A stretch of 64,000 bases of DNA from Stieleria mannarensis (GTDB lineage: Bacteria; Planctomycetota; Planctomycetia; Pirellulales; Pirellulaceae). Every line of letters starts with the position of its first letter. Within the stretch, counting starts at the first letter, position 1. Shown here piece after piece: positions 1 to 8,737 of this stretch. The position numbers were made by a program, and so were the translations under genes. The stretch spans positions 1-64,000 of the forward strand of contig NZ_JACEHH010000004.1 of the NCBI RefSeq assembly GCF_014154935.1, written 5' to 3'. Below the pieces are notes generated by a model. The model was given only the letters and a program-made list of their open reading frames with translations. It was not told the DNA's origin and did not search any database.

Positions 1-17
1 GGTTAGACTTGGACATC

Positions 18-87
18 GTATGTTCCTTGTGGAAGGAGTGCGTGAAACGGTTCACCGTGAACCGCTCCTTCCATCAAGGTCCCATAC
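18..87. repeat. Long imperfect hairpin at the left edge
   Basis: The two arms, starting at 18 and ending at 87, are complementary with small bulges. The centre holds a near-perfect palindrome, GGTTCACCGTGAACC. No coding frame is convincing here. It lies just upstream of an attC-like site and may be another recombination site or a small mobile palindrome. Its function is not known. Confidence 0.5.
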
Positions 88-120
88 CCACCAAATCTCC
101 CGCCGCGCAGCGGCTTACTT

Positions 121-203
121 GAACAATGCCGTGCACCGAAGGACGGCTTGCGCGGTTTTTGAAGGGAAGATCAATCGTCCGTCCTCGGTGACGGCCGCCG
201 TTC
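121..203 (+). repeat. attC-like recombination site 1
   Basis: An imperfect inverted repeat opens with GAAC (121-124) and closes with GTTC (200-203). The arms AATGCCGTGCACCGAAGGAC and GTCCTCGGTGACGGC pair except for an unpaired G and an unpaired A on the left arm. Terminal AAC/GTT triplets and extrahelical bases on one arm are the known hallmarks of integron attC sites. A second site with the same layout lies at 745-837. The core does not match RYYYAAC/GTTRRRY exactly, so this is a strong resemblance, not proof. Confidence 0.6.
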
Positions 204-238
204 GTATTTACTGACCCCCGTGGTCCCCTTCATTGAGG

Positions 239-730
239 ATGTGCGAAATGTACTGCGTTAGATTAAGGTTCGCCTTTGTTGCCGCAATCGCTTTGTTGTC
301 CGTCGATGCTTCAGCGGACGACACAGCAGATAGACAACGTCTGAAAGGTGAATGGCGGGTAGTTGCGCTCCAGTCCAACGGAGAAGAGGACCTGGGTGCG
401 AGCTTTAAGGGAATGATCTGGGATTTCGCCGACAAAGAATATACGTTGACACCCGGATCAACGACACCCGCCGGGCTTGCTGGGAAACGAGGTGTTAAAG
501 TCGAGTACTCGCTTGACGGAAAACAAAACCCAAGACATTTCACCCAGAAATTGGGCAACCGTACGCTCCTGGGGATCTACCAGTTCGAGGATGACCAACT
601 AAAGGTCTGTCTAGCAAGATTTGGGCATGACCGACCAACCAAATTTGACACGAAGGGCATGAATGACTGGCTTTGCTATAGACTGGAGCGATTCGAACGA
701 AACGCCGAAACGTCAGGCTCCAAAGACTGA
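239..730 (+). CDS. TIGR03067 domain protein, probably secreted, in a gene cassette
   Basis: The protein is about 163 residues long. It has a short hydrophobic N-terminus ending in an Ala-Ser-Ala cleavage-like site before Asp-Asp, so it is probably exported. The mature part starts RLKGEWRVVALQSNGEE and later has TPAGLAGKRGVKVEYSLD, the pattern of the TIGR03067 family, lipocalin-like proteins common in Planctomycetes with no assigned reaction. ATG 239 was chosen; an upstream TTG (233) and ATG 248 are in the same frame. The gene sits alone between two attC-like hairpins with the second just past its stop, as in an integron cassette. Function is unknown. Confidence 0.8.
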   Translation: MCEMYCVRLRFAFVAAIALLSVDASADDTADRQRLKGEWRVVALQSNGEEDLGASFKGMIWDFADKEYTLTPGSTTPAGLAGKRGVKVEYSLDGKQNPRHFTQKLGNRTLLGIYQFEDDQLKVCLARFGHDRPTKFDTKGMNDWLCYRLERFERNAETSGSKD

Positions 731-744
731 CTCATCGCTGAATT

Positions 745-837
745 CGACGAACCATGACATGCACCGAAGGACGCGAGCCGGGCGGTTTGCAATGGTTGAG
801 TCTTTCGCGCGTCCTCGGTGATGTCTAACGCTCGTCG
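745..837 (+). repeat. attC-like recombination site 2
   Basis: The left arm CGACGAACCATGACATGCAC pairs with a right arm ending in CGCTCGTCG. The inner stem pairs CACCGAAGGACGCG with CGCGTCCTCGGTG. As in site 1 the left arm carries an extra G and an extra A. The triplet that should read GTT (830-832) is GCT here, so the recombination core looks mutated. It lies 15 bases past the stop of the TIGR03067 gene. Confidence 0.55.
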
Positions 838-869
838 ATTGATCGCCGCAGCTCGTGAGAGGGCGATGA

Positions 870-1334
870 ATGTCCTACGATGCGACGATGGAAACCGTTT
901 ACCTCGAAACAACTGTCGTTGGCACGATTGCGTCACGCAATCATCCGGACCCCATCATGTTGGCTCGCCAACTGTCCACTCGTCGGTGGTGGTCAGATGC
1001 TTCTATGCGATTCGACCTCAAAATCTCCGATTTGGTGATCGCTCAATGTAGTGCTGGCGATCCGACGGCGGCATCCGAGCGATTGGCGGTTGTCGCCGGG
1101 ATCGATGTGGTTACACCGCGAGAGGATGCCGAATCTCTTGCCGAGGCTCTCATGCTGGGCAAGGCCTTCCCCGGCCGGTCCCGATGGTGCCTCGCAGCAA
1201 TTGACTCCAGCGGACAGCCCCGAAAGCTGGAATCGAATGAGCCCACCGATGGCAGTGCTTACCCGCGGATGTCAAGCATCAATGGATCCGTTCTAATTAC
1301 ACTCCGTTCAGTCGGCGTTGATTTCGTTGATTAG
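870..1334 (+). pseudogene. PIN-domain (VapC-like) protein with lost C-terminal half
   Basis: The first 95 or so residues match a group of PIN-domain ribonucleases: METVYLETTVVGTI gives the first acidic residue, then RRWWSD, then a FDLKISDLVIAQCSAGDP stretch. After LMLGKAFPG the sequence stops resembling the family. The expected second acidic cluster (Asp-Asp-Ala-Leu-His) and the LLTWN motif are missing in all three forward frames. The usual length is about 160, so the reading frame is near full length but its C-terminus is unrelated sequence, and nuclease activity is unlikely. No antitoxin gene lies upstream, only the attC-like site. ATG 888 begins the family-like sequence; ATG 870 has a GAGAGG ribosome site. 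The end overlaps the neighbouring minus-strand gene by 27 bases. Confidence 0.6.
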
Positions 1335-2369
1335 TTTTCGCAGCTTTCCCAGGCTGCGACGGTCGAAGTGGAACACCAGACGCGGCAATCCGGCCAGATC
1401 CGGCTCGCCGGCTTCCTCGGCCAGCGCCTTGCACTGTTTGAAACGTCCGTCGACCAGGATGTCGCTGTACTCGCTTTGGATCGTTTCCATCTTCTCATCC
1501 GACAGATTCTCTTTGAGCCGGAACACCAGTCGGTCGCGGACGTAACGCATGCTGTGATAGCGACGATAGAACCCGAGGATCTCTTCGATCGCCACGTCGA
1601 CGTCGTTGGTGATCCGGTACAGCGAAACGTCGTCGGGGCTGATCATGCCGCCGCCGAGCAATTGTTTGTCAATGAACTTGCCCAGATCACTCCAATAGCT
1701 TCCTTGTGGGTTGTCCAGCAACACCAGCGGAAGCATCGTTTGCTTTCCGGTTTGCATCAGCGTTAATGTTTCGAGGGCTTCGTCCAGCGTGCCGAACCCA
1801 CCGGCGCAACAGACCACGGAACTACATTCTTTGACGAACATCAGCTTTCGTGTGAAGAAGTACTTCATCGTCACGAGTTTCGGGTCGCCTTCGATCACGT
1901 GGTTGGCACCCTGCTCGAACGGCAGCATGATGTTCAACCCCATCGAGGCCTCTTTGCCGGCACCGACGTGACCGGCTTCCATGATCCCGCCGCCGGCACC
2001 GGTGATCACCATCCAGCCGTGCTCGGCCATCCGCCGTCCCAGCTCGGCGGCCGATTGATAGTCGGGATGATCCGGTTTGGTCCGCGCCGAACCGAAGATC
2101 GTGACCTTGCGACGACGTCGATAGGGGCGAAACACTTTGAACGCATAACGCAATTCGAGCAGCGTCCGCGAGAGGATCTTCAAATCGCCGCGGGACGTCC
2201 GGTCTTTTTCCAGCCGTGCGATCGTCGCACGCATCTCGTCAAATAGATCCGAGCTTTCGACCGCCGGCACCGTGGTGATCGGCTCGTCGGCCGGTTGTGG
2301 GCGTTCGAGTTCACATTCGCCGATCGCCTCGGGCGGCAAGTTTTCGGGATCTCGTTGATTGGCTGGCAT
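1308..2369 (-). CDS. LOG-family (TIGR00730) Rossmann-fold protein
   Basis: A 353-residue protein of the LOG/lysine-decarboxylase-like fold. Family members hydrolyse nucleoside 5'-monophosphates, some releasing cytokinin-type bases. The core has TIFGSARTKPDHPDY, then VITGAGGGIMEAGHVGAGKE for nucleotide binding, and later CAGGFGTLDEALETLTL, corresponding to the family motif PGGxGTxxE but with Ala in place of Pro. About 75 residues precede the core and about 80 follow it, longer than minimal LOG proteins of about 190. It is the last of two minus-strand genes, 59 bases after nhaA. Substrate cannot be told from sequence. Confidence 0.85.
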   Translation of the reverse strand: MPANQRDPENLPPEAIGECELERPQPADEPITTVPAVESSDLFDEMRATIARLEKDRTSRGDLKILSRTLLELRYAFKVFRPYRRRRKVTIFGSARTKPDHPDYQSAAELGRRMAEHGWMVITGAGGGIMEAGHVGAGKEASMGLNIMLPFEQGANHVIEGDPKLVTMKYFFTRKLMFVKECSSVVCCAGGFGTLDEALETLTLMQTGKQTMLPLVLLDNPQGSYWSDLGKFIDKQLLGGGMISPDDVSLYRITNDVDVAIEEILGFYRRYHSMRYVRDRLVFRLKENLSDEKMETIQSEYSDILVDGRFKQCKALAEEAGEPDLAGLPRLVFHFDRRSLGKLRKLINEINAD

Positions 2370-2428
2370 GGGCTGTGATCCGCTGATCAGGTAGGGGGCA
2401 AAATTCCGGTGGGGTTTCGAGTCGAAGC

Positions 2429-3829
2429 CTACGCGGCGGTGTCACTTTGCGCCGGCGCGATTTCCGCTTCCTCTTCGTCATCGCCGGGACGCACCGAGAG
2501 CAGTTTGGCGATCAGGACGGCAAGCGGCGCGGCACCAAAGCTGAGCAACGCGCCCATCTTGACCGAGTCCTGGGTGGCGCCGGGAATTTTAAACGCGGCG
2601 ACCGAGACGAACAGCGCGACGGTGAATCCGATTCCCGCGACCATTCCCAAGGTAACGACGTGGCGATAATCCATCCCGGCCGGTTTCTGCAACCGGAATC
2701 CTTTCTCGGCCAGCAAGGTCATCGCCGTGATCCCTACCGGTTTGCCGAGCAGCAGGCCGGCCAACACCAGCCAAGTCCCCGTCCCGACGCTGCTGAGCAC
2801 GACGCCGGCGTTGGCAAGTCCGAACAAACCTAAAATGCACTCGACCGGGGTTTTCCAAAAGTGTTCGAACTCGTTCAACGTGTCGTCGCGATGCAATTCG
2901 TCGCGTGCGAAGATCCCCAGGTCCGACACCGCGCTGGGAAGCATCGGGATGATCGGCACCAGTCCCAAGGCCGGGTGGATGTGGGCCATGTAGAACGAAA
3001 ACCAGGACAGGACGCCCGGGCCGAGCAAGTAGAACCAGTGGGAATGGATCTTTAACTTGCGCAGCAACCACGCAAACGCCATCGCCCCGGCGGTCAGCAG
3101 CAACCAAATCGGTTCGATCGGCGCCGAGGGGTAGAAGATCGCCAGGATCAGCAACCCGGCCGCGTCGTCGGCGATCGCCAAGAGCAGCAAGAACGCGATC
3201 GCCGGGTGGCCGGGGCCGAAAATCAGCCGGGCGACCAGATAGCTGAACGCGATGTCGGTCGCACACGGGACCGCCCAACCCTGTCCCAGTTCCGCCTGGG
3301 TTCCCGTTGCATAGGCACCGAGCAAATAGAACAGGGCCGGACCGACGATTCCGCCGAAGGTTGCCAGCAAGGGCGTCGCGGCCTTGCGCGGGTTCGAAAG
3401 CGCCCCGCCGGGCAGCAGCGATTCCCAAACCTCTTTGGCGGCGATGGCAAAGAACAATGCCATCAAAACATCGTTGATGATAAAGCTGAGCGAGTACCAA
3501 TGGTGGCCTCCGTCGCCGTGGCCGTCCTCGCCATGTTCACCCTCACTGTGTTCGGGGTCACTGTGTTCGGCGTCACTGTGTTCGGCGTCGTTCTCAGCAG
3601 CGATGGCGACTGAGCCGTCGTCGACCGGAATCGGGGCACTTTCGTGATGTTCCCCGCCTCCCCACAGGTTTCGGACATCGTAGTGGATGAAATCGTGGTA
3701 GCTGGTACTGCCGCTGCGGTCGGCCAGATTAGCCCAAACGAGGGCCGCGACGGCCCCGATCACCAGCAGCAGGGAGTTGTCGATCAGGAATCGGGCGACG
3801 CCGCCCTTTGGAGTTTCGTGCCCGGACAT
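2429..3829 (-). CDS. nhaA: Na+/H+ antiporter NhaA
   Basis: A 466-residue inner-membrane antiporter that exchanges external protons for internal sodium. The transport aspartates are visible in the family contexts CATDIAFSYLVARL and LLAIADDAAGLLILAIFYP, and many hydrophobic segments follow. Between the first transmembrane segment and YSLSFIINDVLMALFFAIAA there is an unusual insertion of about 50 residues rich in His, Asp, Glu and Ser, built from repeats of EHSD/EHSE. In DNA this is a 15-base period between about 3543 and 3590. Typical NhaA proteins are 380-430 residues, so the extra length is this loop. Confidence 0.93.
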   Translation of the reverse strand: MSGHETPKGGVARFLIDNSLLLVIGAVAALVWANLADRSGSTSYHDFIHYDVRNLWGGGEHHESAPIPVDDGSVAIAAENDAEHSDAEHSDPEHSEGEHGEDGHGDGGHHWYSLSFIINDVLMALFFAIAAKEVWESLLPGGALSNPRKAATPLLATFGGIVGPALFYLLGAYATGTQAELGQGWAVPCATDIAFSYLVARLIFGPGHPAIAFLLLLAIADDAAGLLILAIFYPSAPIEPIWLLLTAGAMAFAWLLRKLKIHSHWFYLLGPGVLSWFSFYMAHIHPALGLVPIIPMLPSAVSDLGIFARDELHRDDTLNEFEHFWKTPVECILGLFGLANAGVVLSSVGTGTWLVLAGLLLGKPVGITAMTLLAEKGFRLQKPAGMDYRHVVTLGMVAGIGFTVALFVSVAAFKIPGATQDSVKMGALLSFGAAPLAVLIAKLLSVRPGDDEEEAEIAPAQSDTAA

Positions 3830-4058
3830 GGACCGTGCGAGTCTCTGGTTTTGAGAGTGGGGGTGGTTTGCGACGGTTTTTCAGCCCGACGGCCTCCGAC
3901 GCCAATCTGCGGAATGGTACCGGTTGAGTTTCTTTTTGGTGACCCCAGATGACCGGTAACATTTCGCCGCTCGCCCCGCTTCGTCTCCGGGAACGCGATT
4001 TTCGCGTCCAAAGTTTTGCAACAACGATTCGACCGAAATTCCCGCCGGAGCGACTGCC

Positions 4059-4562
4059 GTGAACGAAGATCAGCTTGAAAATCCTGTCCTGGGCTACGTT
4101 GTGATCGCCGTCGCCTTGGTGGTGGGCATGCTTTCGGCCACCGTTTTCGGCCAGGGGGCTGAGAGTCGGGAGCCTGAAAAACAACTCTCGATTCGCCCCG
4201 AGGCTTGCCGGCTGGAGCTGGCCGGCAATTCCCAGCGGGAATCCGCGTCGCAGAAACCCTTCTCTCCCGCGCGACGTTGGATTCTGGGGGTGCGTTGCAA
4301 GCCGACGACGGCCGGTTGCGTGGTCACCTCCGTCGTCCCTGGCAGTGCCGCCGAGCGGGCGGGACTGATCGCGGGAGACCGCATTTTGACCGTCGATGGC
4401 ACCCAAGTCGGCTGGCACGGTGATCGTCTGACCCCGCTTCATCAAGCCGTCGACGCAGCTCCCTCGCGGCGAGTCCGGCTGTTGGTCCAGCGGGCCGAGT
4501 CGGGGCTGATCCGGCCGCTGCCTGCGACGTTGCATACGATGCTGGAGGCTCTGGGGCACTGA
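4059..4562 (+). CDS. Membrane-anchored PDZ-domain protein, GspC-like
   Basis: A 167-residue protein starting at GTG 4059. Residues 10-30 form one membrane segment (VLGYVVIAVALVVGMLSATV). After a linker a PDZ domain follows from about residue 70: WILGVRCKPTTAGCVVTSV, then PGSAAERAGLIAGDRILTVD, the ligand-binding loop and helix region. The gene lies about 380 bases upstream of a secretin gene on the same strand. A short protein with one membrane anchor and a PDZ domain beside a secretin resembles type II secretion GspC; that role is an inference from context only. Confidence 0.7.
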   Translation: MNEDQLENPVLGYVVIAVALVVGMLSATVFGQGAESREPEKQLSIRPEACRLELAGNSQRESASQKPFSPARRWILGVRCKPTTAGCVVTSVVPGSAAERAGLIAGDRILTVDGTQVGWHGDRLTPLHQAVDAAPSRRVRLLVQRAESGLIRPLPATLHTMLEALGH

Positions 4563-4939
4563 CCCCATTCGGACTCGCACCGCTTCCCCGAACGTCATGC
4601 TGCGGCGAGTTTGTCGATTGGGGCAGCTTGTCGGGTACTGCCGTTCGTTTTGGTCCTGCGGGACGCATGCCTGGGCCACCCGCACTTTCGCGTCTTGCGG
4701 AGTGTGCCGATTAACCCCAACAGGCGGTTCGACCGATCCGAACGGTATAAGAGGCCGCTTCGGACCAACGTCGGCGGTCGCGCCAAGCCTGACGGTCCCG
4801 GTCAACGAGCCAGCCGATGCTGAAACTGAACCTACAACGCGCACGATTCGCCGATTCGTCCTCGTCGCCAGAGAGCGACGACGGCGGGCGGTCCGGACCG
4901 CCGGGAACCAGCGCTGGCAGATCCGTCAGTCGACCTGCG

Positions 4940-7297
4940 ATGACAGCTCGATGGATCGCTGGGTTGCTGGTGGTTTGCCTGTGCGGCCATGCGTCGGCCG
5001 ATCCGCCCCGCCGAACGGTCACAGGCTCGCTGAGCGCACAGCTCACCCGCTCGCAAATCGACACGGCGATCGCGCTGGGGAACCTGGACGCCTTGGGGCG
5101 AATCGACAAAGCAGCTCGTCTGGATTCGCTTTACACCGCCATGATCGAAACCGAGCGGGCCCGCATCGCCCTGCGTCGTTCGAATGCCCTGCAACCACCG
5201 GCAGCCCTGCAACCGAGGGGGGGGGCGGCCGTGACGATCAATCCGCCTGCGGCCGAAAACACCGCCACCGGTCACGAAATCCAGATCGCGGGTTACCAGG
5301 ACGAAGGAGAAGATGCCCCGGAGGGTGCCGGACAAGTCGTCACGCTTTTGCGTCCCACGCGACACCGGCTGGCCCCGCCCAGTGAGCTGGCCCCGCCCAG
5401 TGAGCTGGCCCCGCCCAGTGAGATGGCCCCGCCCATTGAGATGGCCCCGCCCAGTGAGATGGCCAATGACGTCGCAGCGGCCCCCGCGATCAGCCCGGTG
5501 ATGGCGACGCCGATCGTGCCGGTGGTGGTCGGCCAGCCGCTGATCCCCGGCCCGGCCGACGTCGGAGCCGACGCGAAGCTCTCGGACATGTTGCGGCAGG
5601 CGCCGCCGGCGGCTCCCCGTTCGCAGCCCGGTTCACGGGCCGCTTTGAAAGCGCCTCAGATGACGCCCTCTGTAACGGCGACGGCGGCGACCAGCGCGGT
5701 ATCAACCGAACCCTCGCTGTCGGGCTCGGCTGCAGCGGAACCGGCAAAAGACCAGCACCAGCGGGCCGTCGACAAACCACAAAACACGGCGGTGTCATCA
5801 GCGGCTTCCGCCGTGCCCGACGCAGGGACAGACGCGCCCGAGCGTTCGGCAACGGCGCCCGAAGCATCGGACGCCATGGGGTGGCCGTTTGCGCTCGGTG
5901 GCGGCGAAACGTTGCCCACACCGCCGAGTGTCAGCGATGTAACCTTGAGCGTTGATGATGTGGATGTCCGCACGGTGTTGGAAATGCTGGCCAAGGGCTA
6001 TGGGATGAACATTTTGGTGGCCCCGGATGTCGAGGGCACGGTCACGGCGAATGTCGCCGGACTGACGCCCGAGCAAACGCTGACCAGCGTCGCGCGAATG
6101 ACCGGATTGGCGATCGAGCGTGAAGACAACGTGATCTTGATTTATCCCAAAGACAATCTTCCTCGCGAGTCTCGGCAGCTGCGAGTCTTTCCGTTGGACT
6201 TTGCCCGGTCGGAAGACGTGGAGCCGACGATCACGGGGCTGCTGTCGCCGATCGGCAGCGCGTACAGTTCGAAAGCCGACGAGCTGGACCATCGCAAGGG
6301 CCGCGAATCGATCGTCGTCGTCGACACCCCCAGCGTGCTCGCGCAAGTCGAGCAGTACCTCATGCAGGCCGACCAGGCCCCGCTGCAGGTGATGATCGAA
6401 GCGCGTGTGCTGGAAATCGAACTCAAGGACGACATGGAACACGGCGTCAATTTCGAAGCGATCTTCGGCGGCGACTTTCGCGTCGGCGGATTTCGGCTGA
6501 CCGACAACATCGCCACATCGACCAATCCGTTTTACTTTGCCGAGATCAGCGGCACGGACTTGAAGGCCTTGTTGACGCTGTTGGAAACGACGACCGATGC
6601 CAAGACGCTTGCCACGCCACGGGTGATGGTGGTCAACGGGCAAAACGCGAAGATCCAAGTCGGCCAACAACTGGGTTTTGCCGTCGCCACGGTCACACAG
6701 ACCTCGACGATCCAAGACGTGCGTTATTTGGACACCGGTGTCGTGCTGAACGTCACGCCGACGATCAGCCGCGACCATCGCGTTTTGCTTCAGGTCAAAC
6801 CGAAGGTCAGCAGCGGGGAGATCAACCCGGACACGCTGTTGCCCGAAGAGACGACGCGTGAAGTCGAGACGTCGGTGATGCTGGACAACCACCAAGGGAT
6901 GATCGTCGGTGGCTTGATTCAAGAGGAAGACCGGGTGGTGATCAAGAAACTGCCCTGGTTGGGCGATTTCAGGCACGTCGGAAAACTGTTCCAGCGTCGT
7001 GAAACCTCGCGGGCTCGGACCGAGATCATCGTCGCACTGATCCCCCACATCGTGGACCCCAATGTCGACGGGCAGTGCAGCATCGAGGATCCGATGCGAA
7101 ATCAGATTGAGTGGCAACGGACGGAAAGTCGGCTGCTCGAAGGGCCGCTCAATCGCGAGTGCCGGCCGTGGGAAGCCCGGCTGCCCGACGTGACCGCCGA
7201 GGGCCCGATTCACCGCGATATCGATCGCCAGCGGAATCGCCACCCCTACTGCAAAGGCTGTGAGCCGATCAAAACAAGTCTTCAGCCGATCCATTGA
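4940..7297 (+). CDS. Secretin (type II/III secretion, GspD/PilQ family)
   Basis: Starting at ATG 4940 gives a 785-residue protein with a signal peptide (TARWIAGLLVVCLCGHASA); an in-frame ATG at 4817 would put about 40 charged residues before it. Residues about 140-175 hold a six-residue repeat, LAPPSE, in five variants (18-base period, about 5371-5463). A low-complexity Ala/Pro linker follows, then an STN/N0-like domain (LSVDDVDVRTVLEMLAKGYG), N1-like repeats, and the C-terminal secretin domain with VMIEARVLEIELKDDMEHG, TLATPRVMVVNGQNAKIQVG and MIVGGLIQEEDRVVIKKLPW. It would form the outer-membrane channel of a secretion or pilus system. A TATAAG box at 4746-4751 may belong to its promoter. 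The pilot, ATPase and pseudopilin genes are not in this window. Confidence 0.88.
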   Translation: MTARWIAGLLVVCLCGHASADPPRRTVTGSLSAQLTRSQIDTAIALGNLDALGRIDKAARLDSLYTAMIETERARIALRRSNALQPPAALQPRGGAAVTINPPAAENTATGHEIQIAGYQDEGEDAPEGAGQVVTLLRPTRHRLAPPSELAPPSELAPPSEMAPPIEMAPPSEMANDVAAAPAISPVMATPIVPVVVGQPLIPGPADVGADAKLSDMLRQAPPAAPRSQPGSRAALKAPQMTPSVTATAATSAVSTEPSLSGSAAAEPAKDQHQRAVDKPQNTAVSSAASAVPDAGTDAPERSATAPEASDAMGWPFALGGGETLPTPPSVSDVTLSVDDVDVRTVLEMLAKGYGMNILVAPDVEGTVTANVAGLTPEQTLTSVARMTGLAIEREDNVILIYPKDNLPRESRQLRVFPLDFARSEDVEPTITGLLSPIGSAYSSKADELDHRKGRESIVVVDTPSVLAQVEQYLMQADQAPLQVMIEARVLEIELKDDMEHGVNFEAIFGGDFRVGGFRLTDNIATSTNPFYFAEISGTDLKALLTLLETTTDAKTLATPRVMVVNGQNAKIQVGQQLGFAVATVTQTSTIQDVRYLDTGVVLNVTPTISRDHRVLLQVKPKVSSGEINPDTLLPEETTREVETSVMLDNHQGMIVGGLIQEEDRVVIKKLPWLGDFRHVGKLFQRRETSRARTEIIVALIPHIVDPNVDGQCSIEDPMRNQIEWQRTESRLLEGPLNRECRPWEARLPDVTAEGPIHRDIDRQRNRHPYCKGCEPIKTSLQPIH

Positions 7298-7305
7298 CAG
7301 TCTAA

Positions 7306-7334
7306 TTGTCGATCCGGTCACGCCGGGGTAAACT
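7306..7334 (+). promoter_or_regulatory. Putative sigma-70-type promoter of citrate synthase
   Basis: TTGTCG (7306-7311) and TAAACT (7329-7334) are separated by 17 bases and lie about 85 bases before the citrate synthase start, just past the secretin stop. The boxes fit a housekeeping promoter moderately well. No start-site data support it. Confidence 0.4.
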
Positions 7335-7417
7335 CCTGCGGTGGACACACCCGGCCAATCGCATTGGCTAGCCCCCCCTATTGCCCTCGCCCCAATCGAG
7401 ATTTCCCGGATCACGAG

Positions 7418-8734
7418 ATGAGTTCAAGCGTTAATTTGGAAACCCAAGACGCCGGTAAGGTTCGCCTGATTTATGGTGACCAGGAAATTGAGCTCCCGGT
7501 CGTCGAAGGCAGCGAAGGGGAACGGGGAATCGACATCTCCGCACTTCGCGGTTCGACCGGGCTGGTGACGCTCGATGAAGGCTTTGTCAACACCGGCAGC
7601 ACCCGCAGCGCGGTGACGTTTTTGGACGGTGAAAAGGGCGTCCTACGTTATCGCGGTTATCCGATCGAAGACCTGGCCGCCCACTGCGATTTTGTCGAAG
7701 TCGCTTACCTGCTGATCCACGGCGAATTGCCCAGCCCCGAAGAAGCGGCCAATTTCCGCAGCGGGATCCGCCACCACACCATGATCCACGAGGACATGCG
7801 GTCGTTCTACAACGGATTCCCGCGTGACGCCCACCCGATGGCGATCCTCAGCAGTGTCGTCGGGGCGCTGTCGACCTTCTATCAAGATTCCATGCAAGTC
7901 GACGATCCCGACCAGGTCGAGATCTCGATCTATCGACTGCTGGCGAAACTGCCGACGATCGCCGCCTATGCGTACAAGAAGTCGATCGGCCAGCCGTTCA
8001 TGTATCCGAACAACGATTTGGATTACTGCGAAAACTTCTTGCACATGATGTTCGCAACGCCGGCTCACGACCACTTGGTCGACCCCGACTTTGCCGAAGC
8101 ACTGAACCTGCTGTTGATCGTCCACGCCGATCACGAACAAAACTGCAGCACGTCGACGGTGCGAATGGTCGGCAGCAGCAACTCGAACCTGTTCGCGTCC
8201 ATCTCTGCCGGAATCGGCGCCCTGTGGGGGCCGCTGCACGGCGGGGCAAACGAAGCCTGCGTCAACATGCTGGAGCAGATCGCGGCCGACGGCGGAAACG
8301 TCAAGAAGTACGTCGACATGGCCAAGGACAAAAACAGCAGCTTCCGCCTGATGGGATTCGGACACCGGGTCTACAAGAACTTTGACCCACGCGCCCAAAT
8401 CATTCGCGCCTGCTGTGACAAACTGCTGGCCAAGCTGAATATCGACGACCCCCTGTTCCACGTCGCCCAGGAATTGCAGGACGTCGCTTTGGAAGACGAA
8501 TACTTCGTCGAACGCAAGCTGTATCCGAACGTCGACTTCTATTCCGGCGTGATCTACCGGGCGATGGGCATTCCCGTCCAGATGTTTACCGTCCTGTTCT
8601 CGCTCGGTCGCCTGCCTGGCTGGATCGCCCACTGGAAAGAATTGCACGCCACGCCGGGCAAGCGGATTTATCGCCCCCGACAGATCTACACCGGGCAAAA
8701 CCAACGGACCGTCGTGCCGATCGAGAACCGCTGA
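7418..8734 (+). CDS. gltA: Citrate synthase
   Basis: A 438-residue enzyme that condenses acetyl-CoA with oxaloacetate to citrate, the first step of the citric acid cycle. The three catalytic residues are seen as His274 in GPLHGGANEA, His316 in GFGHRVYKNFDP and Asp373 in PNVDFYSGVIYRAMG. Length and the N-terminal beta domain (VRLIYGDQEIELPVVEGSEG) are those of the hexameric type found in Gram-negative bacteria. The start at ATG 7418 matches family N-termini; an in-frame ATG 54 bases earlier adds a Pro-rich stretch unlike the family. The next gene begins 3 bases after the stop, so they are likely cotranscribed. Confidence 0.96.
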   Translation: MSSSVNLETQDAGKVRLIYGDQEIELPVVEGSEGERGIDISALRGSTGLVTLDEGFVNTGSTRSAVTFLDGEKGVLRYRGYPIEDLAAHCDFVEVAYLLIHGELPSPEEAANFRSGIRHHTMIHEDMRSFYNGFPRDAHPMAILSSVVGALSTFYQDSMQVDDPDQVEISIYRLLAKLPTIAAYAYKKSIGQPFMYPNNDLDYCENFLHMMFATPAHDHLVDPDFAEALNLLLIVHADHEQNCSTSTVRMVGSSNSNLFASISAGIGALWGPLHGGANEACVNMLEQIAADGGNVKKYVDMAKDKNSSFRLMGFGHRVYKNFDPRAQIIRACCDKLLAKLNIDDPLFHVAQELQDVALEDEYFVERKLYPNVDFYSGVIYRAMGIPVQMFTVLFSLGRLPGWIAHWKELHATPGKRIYRPRQIYTGQNQRTVVPIENR

Positions 8735-8737
8735 TCG

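Noticed and set aside
5798-7414. 538-residue minus-strand frame opposite the secretin gene
   Set aside because: Shadow of the secretin gene; no domain is recognisable.
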